A stretch of 64,000 nucleotides of DNA, from assembly GCA_035528395.1 (NCBI GenBank), contig DATKYR010000147.1, forward strand, positions 1 through 64,000, read 5' to 3'. The notes beneath the pieces are model-generated. The model ran no database searches. It was not told where the DNA came from and saw only the letters and a program-made list of their open reading frames with translations. The stretch is from NIOZ-UU13 sp035528395. GTDB lineage: Bacteria > Planctomycetota > Phycisphaerae > Sedimentisphaerales > Anaerobacaceae. Positions 59,007-64,000 of this stretch are shown here, piece after piece; position 1 is the first letter of the stretch; every line of letters begins with the position of its first letter. The translations under genes and the position numbers were made by a program.

Positions 59007-59530
59007 CGCATTTGCCCTCGTCAAAAATCAGAAGTCAGAAATCGGAAAACAGAAGTCAGAAATCAAATACTGTCCTCTGTCGTGCCGAATAACCGAGTTT
59101 GGCCACCTTGGAACAAAATTTAAATATACATCCTCCCTGCTTAAAATAACCCACTCTATTATAAACAATTTTCAAGGAAAATTCAACGCATATATAGAAC
59201 AACCTGAAAAAATCGATGCTTCTATATTGGCATAGGTCATTGCCAATAAAGAATTTAAAATAAGACGACCATTACTTGAAGTTACAGCCACCCAACCGTC
59301 ACTTCCGATAACAACTTCGTTCGAGAACTTCTCTGGCTGTTTGATATTTATGGGGCGATATCAAATTCTCTGCTTGCGTTATTTCAACTGTTGTATTATC
59401 CTCTTTACGAGTTCCGGCCTTTTTATAAAAACAGGCATTATAAATTTTAAACAGCACACTTTTGCTGAAATTAGATGCACGTATTTCAAAAACGCCGTCC
59501 AGCCGGCAGACACAAAACGAGGAGAAAAAT
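59007..59530. promoter_or_regulatory. 524-bp divergent intergenic region
   Basis: It lies between the DUF4159-led cluster and the MocA gene, so it should hold both promoters. At 59026-59092 is a CAGAAGTCAGAAATC tract followed by TGTCCTCTGTC, the same simple repeat seen elsewhere in the window. AT-rich sequence follows to about 59250. Nothing else could be assigned, and no gene is convincing. Confidence 0.45.
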
Positions 59531-60880
59531 ATGAAATCACTAAATCGTCGAGAGTTTATGAAAAGTTCAATAGGAGCAGCTACAACTTTTACTGTATTGT
59601 CACAAGGTAAAACTATAGCGGCAGAAAACAAAGTTGTTTTGGGAATAATGGGTGTTGGCGGCCGGGGACGCGCACTTTTAGCAAGTCTCGTAAAAAGGAC
59701 TGATATTAAGATTAAATATATTTGCGACGCGGATACCCGAAGCTATGGGCCGGCGGTAGAGATAGTGATTGAGGGACACGACTACAAGCCCAAATTCGTG
59801 CAGGATTTTCGAAGAATGCTTGACGACCCGGAAATCGACGCAATCGTTATCGCCACTTCCGACCGCTGGCACGCCTTAGCTACAATAATGGCCTGCCAGG
59901 CCGGAAAAGATGTCTTTGTGGAAAAACCATTATCGCTGAGCATCTGGGACGGCAGAAAAATGGTTGAAGCTGCACGCAAATACAACAGGGTTGTCCAGGT
60001 TGATACACAAAGTCGCAGTGCCCCCTATACCGACAAGGCCCGCGAGTACATCCGCAGCGGCAAATTAGGTGATATTCGTCTGGCCCGTGTATTCCTTATG
60101 CAGGAATCCGGTCCTATTCGTGTAGCCAGCGTACAGCCTGTCCCGGAAGGTTTGGATTACGATTTATGGTGCGGCCCTTCGCCTATGCTGCCCTATCGTC
60201 TGGGCAGGTGGTTCTGGAGATTGTGGGATTTCTATGTAGGCTATATCATGGCCGATATGGTTCATCAGATTGATTTGGCTCGATACCTGATTGGCAAAGA
60301 ATATCCGGATACTGTATGCAATGCGGGCGGCGTTTACCACTTCGACGACGGCAGAGAACAGCCGGACACTCAATTCACAACATTTGAGTTCGATAAAATC
60401 ACCATGCTCTTCGAAGCGTCCCTCTGGTCACCCTACATGCATCGAATCGTTCTCCTGAAAGACAAAACCAAGTTTCCCGACTGGCCTTTCAGTGCAACAA
60501 AGGTGGAAATATTAGGCACCAAAGGATTTATGTGCTTCGGCAGACACGGCGGCGGATGGCAGGTCTTCGAGGGAGACCCAAGTGTTCGCCAAAGCAAGGC
60601 CGTGGTCTCAGAGCCGGCCGTGTTAAAATTTGGCAGTATAATCGATGAGCACTTTGAGGATTTCATAAATTGCATCCGTACTCGGAAGAAACCCAAAGCC
60701 GATATCGAAGAGGCACATCTTTCAATGCTGTTATGCCATCTGGCCAATATCTCATACCGGGTTGGAAATCGAAAACTTAAATTTAATAGCGAAACTGAAA
60801 GCTTCGTAAACGATACCGAAGCCGATAAATACTTAAAAGCAAACTATAGAAAACCCTGGGTTGTACCTGAGGAAGTATAG
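59531..60880 (+). CDS. Gfo/Idh/MocA-family oxidoreductase with Tat signal
   Basis: A 449-residue protein. The Tat signal reads SLNRREFMKSSIGAATTF. The Rossmann part has VLGIMGVGGRGRALLASL and IVIATSDRWHALATIMACQ, with EKPLSLSIWDG giving the conserved EKP. The C-terminal domain includes YDLWCGPSPMLPYRLGR and YIMADMVHQIDLARYLIG. ATG at 59531 sits behind GAGGAGAAAAAT; a TTG 23 codons upstream lacks the Tat signal context. Its first 45 bases are almost the same as those of the MocA gene at 62182. It is likely an exported sugar dehydrogenase-like protein in the same unit as the nitrilase gene. Confidence 0.88.
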   Translation: MKSLNRREFMKSSIGAATTFTVLSQGKTIAAENKVVLGIMGVGGRGRALLASLVKRTDIKIKYICDADTRSYGPAVEIVIEGHDYKPKFVQDFRRMLDDPEIDAIVIATSDRWHALATIMACQAGKDVFVEKPLSLSIWDGRKMVEAARKYNRVVQVDTQSRSAPYTDKAREYIRSGKLGDIRLARVFLMQESGPIRVASVQPVPEGLDYDLWCGPSPMLPYRLGRWFWRLWDFYVGYIMADMVHQIDLARYLIGKEYPDTVCNAGGVYHFDDGREQPDTQFTTFEFDKITMLFEASLWSPYMHRIVLLKDKTKFPDWPFSATKVEILGTKGFMCFGRHGGGWQVFEGDPSVRQSKAVVSEPAVLKFGSIIDEHFEDFINCIRTRKKPKADIEEAHLSMLLCHLANISYRVGNRKLKFNSETESFVNDTEADKYLKANYRKPWVVPEEV

Positions 60881-61037
60881 AGATAAAAATAAGCGTACCT
60901 TTTCCGATACATCCCTGTTGATTTGACAAAGTCACGCAGGGAAGGTATCATATAGTCCGATTTCATAATCGCCTTACAAAGAATTTGGAGTTCACAGGAG
61001 GGGTACCTCTTTCCTCTGTGAAAGTCGGAGAATAAAA

Positions 61038-62171
61038 ATGGAACGGTGGATAACAAACCAAAAACGGCCAAGTCGGGTGCTTATAGTAGTTGCTTTGTGG
61101 TGTGTTATAAGTCCTTTCATCTTTCAGAAATCAGAAGTAAGAGGCCAGAAATCAGAGTCCGTCATTTGCCCTCTGTCCTCTGCCATAAGTAATGTATCAC
61201 AACACCTCGTTTCCAAACCGAAGAAAAAAGGCATTGTCAAAATAGCTACTATTGGACCTCAGGCATTGAATGTAGATGTCAATACTAAGCCGCAACAAGT
61301 GGTGAACAAGATAATAGCCCACTGGAGGGGGCGATTCGCCCAGGTTTTGCCTGACAAACCCGACTTAATCGTGGTTCCGGAGGCCTGTGATCGGCCGGCC
61401 GGATTCAGCCTCGACAAACGCCTCGAATATTACCGGGTGCGAAAGGACCAGATACAGAAATTCTTCGCCCAGGTTGCCAGAGAAAATAACTGCTATATCG
61501 TCTATTCGGCGGCCAGAGAAATGGAGGACGGCACCTGGCGGAATTCCAGCATAATGATCGACCGAACGGGTGAAGTCGCAGGTATCTACAATAAGAATCA
61601 CGTCGTTATTGAAGAGACCACCGAAGCAGGTATTCTTTGTGGCAGAGATGCGCCCATCATCGATTGCGATTTTGGCCGGGTCGCGTTTGCAATATGCTTT
61701 GACCTGAATTTCGATGAGCTGCGGCTGAAATACGTCAAGGCCAAACCGGACTTGTTGATTTTCTCATCGATGTATCACGGAGGCCTGATGCAGGCATATT
61801 GGGCCTATTCCTGTCGTTGTCATTTTGTCGGTGCTATTGCCGGAAGAGCAACTCCCTCTGAAATTTACAATCCTTTAGGCCAGGTTATCGCCTCCAATAC
61901 TAATTATTTTGATTATACCGTTGCTGAGGTCAACCTGGACTGCCGCCTTGTCCATCTGGATTATAACTGGGGTCGTCTCAAAGCCCTTAAAGCCAAATAC
62001 GGACCGAAAGTCAAGATTACCGACCCCGGCTACCTCGGCTGCGTATTAGTTGCCAGCGAACATGAAACTATCAGCGCCGATGAGATGATTAAAGAATTCG
62101 AAATTGAGTTACTGGATGATTATATGGCAAGGGCACTGGCCCACCGGCATACGCTGGGAAATATGGAATAA
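61038..62171 (+). CDS. exported carbon-nitrogen hydrolase (nitrilase superfamily)
   Basis: A 377-residue enzyme. The catalytic triad is Glu in VVPEACDRP, Lys in GIYNKNHVVIEE, and Cys in AFAICFDLNFDELR. Nitrilase superfamily enzymes hydrolyse amide or nitrile C-N bonds. Residues about 12-30 are a signal or anchor (RVLIVVALWCVISPF), and residues 31-50 (QKSEVRGQKSESVICPLSSA) come from an in-frame copy of the simple repeat also seen at 56.06 and 59.03 kb. The domain begins near residue 66. ATG at 61038 follows GGAGAATAAAA. Between two MocA genes on the same strand, it probably acts on an amide-bearing substrate of the same pathway. Confidence 0.85.
   Translation: MERWITNQKRPSRVLIVVALWCVISPFIFQKSEVRGQKSESVICPLSSAISNVSQHLVSKPKKKGIVKIATIGPQALNVDVNTKPQQVVNKIIAHWRGRFAQVLPDKPDLIVVPEACDRPAGFSLDKRLEYYRVRKDQIQKFFAQVARENNCYIVYSAAREMEDGTWRNSSIMIDRTGEVAGIYNKNHVVIEETTEAGILCGRDAPIIDCDFGRVAFAICFDLNFDELRLKYVKAKPDLLIFSSMYHGGLMQAYWAYSCRCHFVGAIAGRATPSEIYNPLGQVIASNTNYFDYTVAEVNLDCRLVHLDYNWGRLKALKAKYGPKVKITDPGYLGCVLVASEHETISADEMIKEFEIELLDDYMARALAHRHTLGNME
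61117..61190. repeat. in-frame CAGAAATCAGAAG simple repeat
   Basis: This is a CAGAAATCAGAAG-type tract, then CCCTCTGTCCTCTG, inside the nitrilase-superfamily gene between its membrane segment and its catalytic domain. It matches tracts at 56.06 and 59.03 kb. Confidence 0.65.
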
Positions 62172-62181
62172 GGAGAAAAAT

Positions 62182-63510
62182 ATGAAATCATTAAATCGTC
62201 GAGAATTTATGAAAGGTTCTATCGCCTCCGCCGCCGCCTTTACAGTATTCCCTCAAGGCAAAGTACATGGAGCAAACGAGAAGGTGATTATGGGTGTGAT
62301 GGGGCTGGGTGGTCGAGGAACATACCTGGCCGAGAAATTTGCGCAGCGGCCGGATGTGGAAATCGCCTATCTCTGCGACCCAAATACCAGGCGTTTCGCC
62401 CGGGCACGAGAGGCGGTTGAAGAAGCTCAGGGCAAAAGAACAATACTCGTGCAGGACTTCCGAAAAATCCTTGACGACCGCAACGTCGACATTCTTGTCA
62501 ATGCCACCCCCGACCACTGGCACGGGCTGGGAACTATTATGGCCTGTCAGGCCGGCAAGGATGTCTACGTGGAAAAACCTCTTGCGCACAATATCTGGGA
62601 AGGCAGAAAAATGGTCGAGGCCGCCCGCAAGTACAAGAGGGTCGTCCAGGTAGGTATGCAATCGCGCAGCGCCGCTTACGCCAAGAAGGCCAAGGAATAT
62701 ATTGAATCCGGCAAGCTGGGTGATATTTACATTGTCCGCGTTTTCAACATGATGAGCCATCCTATGCAGGAAGACACTCCCAACCAACCCGTTCCTGAAG
62801 GTTTTGACTATGATATATGGTGCGGCCCAGCCCCGAAACTACCTTATAACCCAAGTCGCCGGTGGCTGAACCAGTGGGAGTACAGTTGTGGGCCTATTCC
62901 CGGTGACGCGATTCATCAGCTTGACCTGGCCCGATATCTGCTGGACGATATTCCATATCCGAAAACGGTCTCTCACGCCGGGGGTGTGAACACCCTTCGA
63001 GACGGCAGGGAAACGCCCGACACTCAGTTGGCCACATTTGAATACGGTCGACTAACTCTATTGCTCGAAGCGGCGCTGTGGACACCTTATATGGAAAAGA
63101 CACCCGTCGATGTGCGGGACTCAGACCGGTTTCCAAACTGGCCTTTCAGCAGCACAAAGATAGAAATTTTGGGGACAAAAGGTTTCATGCATTTCAGCCG
63201 GCATGGTGGCGGCTGGCAGGCTTTCGACGCCCAGGGCGAATTGACGCATTCCGAATACGGCCGTCAGGGTGACAAAGAACATCAGGACAACTTTATTGAT
63301 TGTATCCGAACTCGAAAAAAACCCATTTCCGATGTGGAAATAGGACACCAGTCTGTGTTACTGTGCCATATGGCCAACATATCATATCGAGTAGGTAATC
63401 AAAAACTTGAATTTGACCCCGACACCGAATCCTTTACGAATTGCGACCAGGCCAATAAATATTTGAAACGCACTTATCGCAAACCCTGGGTCGTCCCGGA
63501 TAATGTATGA
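62182..63510 (+). CDS. Gfo/Idh/MocA-family oxidoreductase with Tat signal
   Basis: A 442-residue protein. The Tat signal reads SLNRREFMKGSIASAAAF. The Rossmann motif VIMGVMGLGGRGTYLAEKF is followed by VNATPDHWHGLGTIMACQ and VEKPLAHNIWEGRKM. The C-terminal domain has YDIWCGPAPKLPYNPSRRW. It is a clear paralogue of the gene at 59531, and the first 48 bases differ at only three positions. ATG follows AAGGAGAAAAAT. It lies 10 bases from the nitrilase stop and 16 from the next gene, so the four genes form a unit. Substrate unknown. Confidence 0.88.
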   Translation: MKSLNRREFMKGSIASAAAFTVFPQGKVHGANEKVIMGVMGLGGRGTYLAEKFAQRPDVEIAYLCDPNTRRFARAREAVEEAQGKRTILVQDFRKILDDRNVDILVNATPDHWHGLGTIMACQAGKDVYVEKPLAHNIWEGRKMVEAARKYKRVVQVGMQSRSAAYAKKAKEYIESGKLGDIYIVRVFNMMSHPMQEDTPNQPVPEGFDYDIWCGPAPKLPYNPSRRWLNQWEYSCGPIPGDAIHQLDLARYLLDDIPYPKTVSHAGGVNTLRDGRETPDTQLATFEYGRLTLLLEAALWTPYMEKTPVDVRDSDRFPNWPFSSTKIEILGTKGFMHFSRHGGGWQAFDAQGELTHSEYGRQGDKEHQDNFIDCIRTRKKPISDVEIGHQSVLLCHMANISYRVGNQKLEFDPDTESFTNCDQANKYLKRTYRKPWVVPDNV

Positions 63511-63525
63511 GCAGGGAAAGAAGTG

Positions 63526-64000
63526 ATGTTACAAAGACTTTTACTGTCCATAGGCATCGTTGCAGTATGCTGCCATTGCTCCTATTCGAAATGGCTTAAA
63601 ATCTCCAATATAAATGTAAGACAAGAGCCGACGGAATTGGGTGGCCCCAAGATAATCATCGAGTATGACATTGAGGACCCGAATATTTCACCGGCATCCC
63701 CTGCTTACGTTTTTGTCCGCTACAGCAAAGACGAAACCAATTGGCAGTTAATTACGACAGACCGTCTTCAGGGCAACGGCTTTGATATTGTTGACAAGCC
63801 GGGACATAAGCAAATTATCTGGTGGGGAACCGACCAAACCAGTTTCACCGACGTCAATCAAGTGGATATTCGTATTCGCGGCATTCAAATGATACGCATC
63901 CCGGCGGGAAAATTTATAATGAGGAGTCTGCCCGGCGGAGGTCGTGACGAATCGAAAAACATAAAACCCAGCTCCGACCTTCCCCTGTTTTATATGGCGA
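63526..64000 (+). CDS. formylglycine-generating-enzyme-like (SUMF1) exported protein, truncated by window end
   Basis: The visible part of 158 residues begins MLQRLLLSIGIVAVCCHCSY, a signal peptide with possible lipobox-like Cys. Residues 24-120 form a beta-rich domain (IIIEYDIEDPN, YVFVRYSKDETNW). Then RIPAGKFIMRSLPGG matches the start of the SUMF1/FGE-sulfatase domain. The rest lies beyond the window. In this family, C-terminal SUMF1 domains may be active formylglycine-generating enzymes or only structural. The position suggests co-transcription with the MocA genes. Confidence 0.75.
   Translation, partial: MLQRLLLSIGIVAVCCHCSYSKWLKISNINVRQEPTELGGPKIIIEYDIEDPNISPASPAYVFVRYSKDETNWQLITTDRLQGNGFDIVDKPGHKQIIWWGTDQTSFTDVNQVDIRIRGIQMIRIPAGKFIMRSLPGGGRDESKNIKPSSDLPLFYMA

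Overview
This 64 kb window looks like a chromosomal contig from an uncultured Planctomycetota bacterium, probably of the Phycisphaerae/Sedimentisphaerales type. That placement is an inference. It rests on repeat-rich intergenic DNA with AAACAAACCCAAT tracts and many short hairpin repeats, on several Tat-exported Gfo/Idh/MocA oxidoreductases, on a sulfatase and a formylglycine-enzyme-like protein, and on a MoxR/DUF58/BatA/DUF4159 cluster. LpxD, LpxI, a GT9 transferase and Kdo-kinase-like proteins point to a lipid A-containing outer membrane. I saw no rRNA, tRNA, CRISPR array, phage genes or transposase.

Layout. 1-850: repeat-rich DNA, with the first codons of an unidentified minus-strand gene at the left edge. 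0.85-4.9 kb: a GH2 exo-beta-glucosaminidase-like enzyme, divergent from a DegT-family aminotransferase. 4.9-15.8 kb (minus): a tightly coupled cluster. It starts with an AmmeMemoRadiSam radical SAM enzyme, a 60-residue Tat-signal peptide gene, and a membrane-anchored MEMO-AMMECR1 fusion. A 1322-residue membrane protein follows, combining spermidine-synthase-like, FMN-binding and NosR/NapH-like 4Fe-4S parts. Then come a thioredoxin-like remnant, a secreted propeller protein, and a sodium:solute symporter with a small two-helix partner. 16.3-30.2 kb (plus): a GT4 glycosyltransferase, an FG-GAP secreted protein, a DUF2339/DUF3999 pair, mnmA, a GT9 transferase, lpxD, lpxI and a double Kdo-kinase-like protein. 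30.3-39.9 kb (minus): surface polysaccharide genes, with two FkbM methyltransferases, a glycosyltransferase, a lipopolysaccharide-kinase-like protein, a methyltransferase and rfbB-D-C-A for dTDP-rhamnose, then an SDR and a zinc alcohol dehydrogenase. 40.1-43.0 kb (plus): a sulfatase and a MocA oxidoreductase. 43.0-59.0 kb (minus): DUF4159, MoxR, DUF58, BatA/VWA, VWA/amidotransferase-like, hypothetical, DUF4175-like and PA14/TPR genes. 59.5-64 kb (plus): MocA, carbon-nitrogen hydrolase, MocA and the start of a formylglycine-generating-enzyme-like gene.

Two things stand out. The first is the AmmeMemoRadiSam cluster with its tiny Tat peptide and composite redox membrane protein: every junction from the radical SAM gene to the composite gene overlaps or is one base apart. 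It could be a periplasmic modification or redox system whose substrate is unknown. The second is a set of short palindromic elements, several families of which sit in-frame inside protein-coding genes (mainly the MoxR/BatA cluster) and add short peptide inserts, much as palindromic elements do in Rickettsia. One copy lies between the real and a duplicated 5' end of the DUF4175-like gene.
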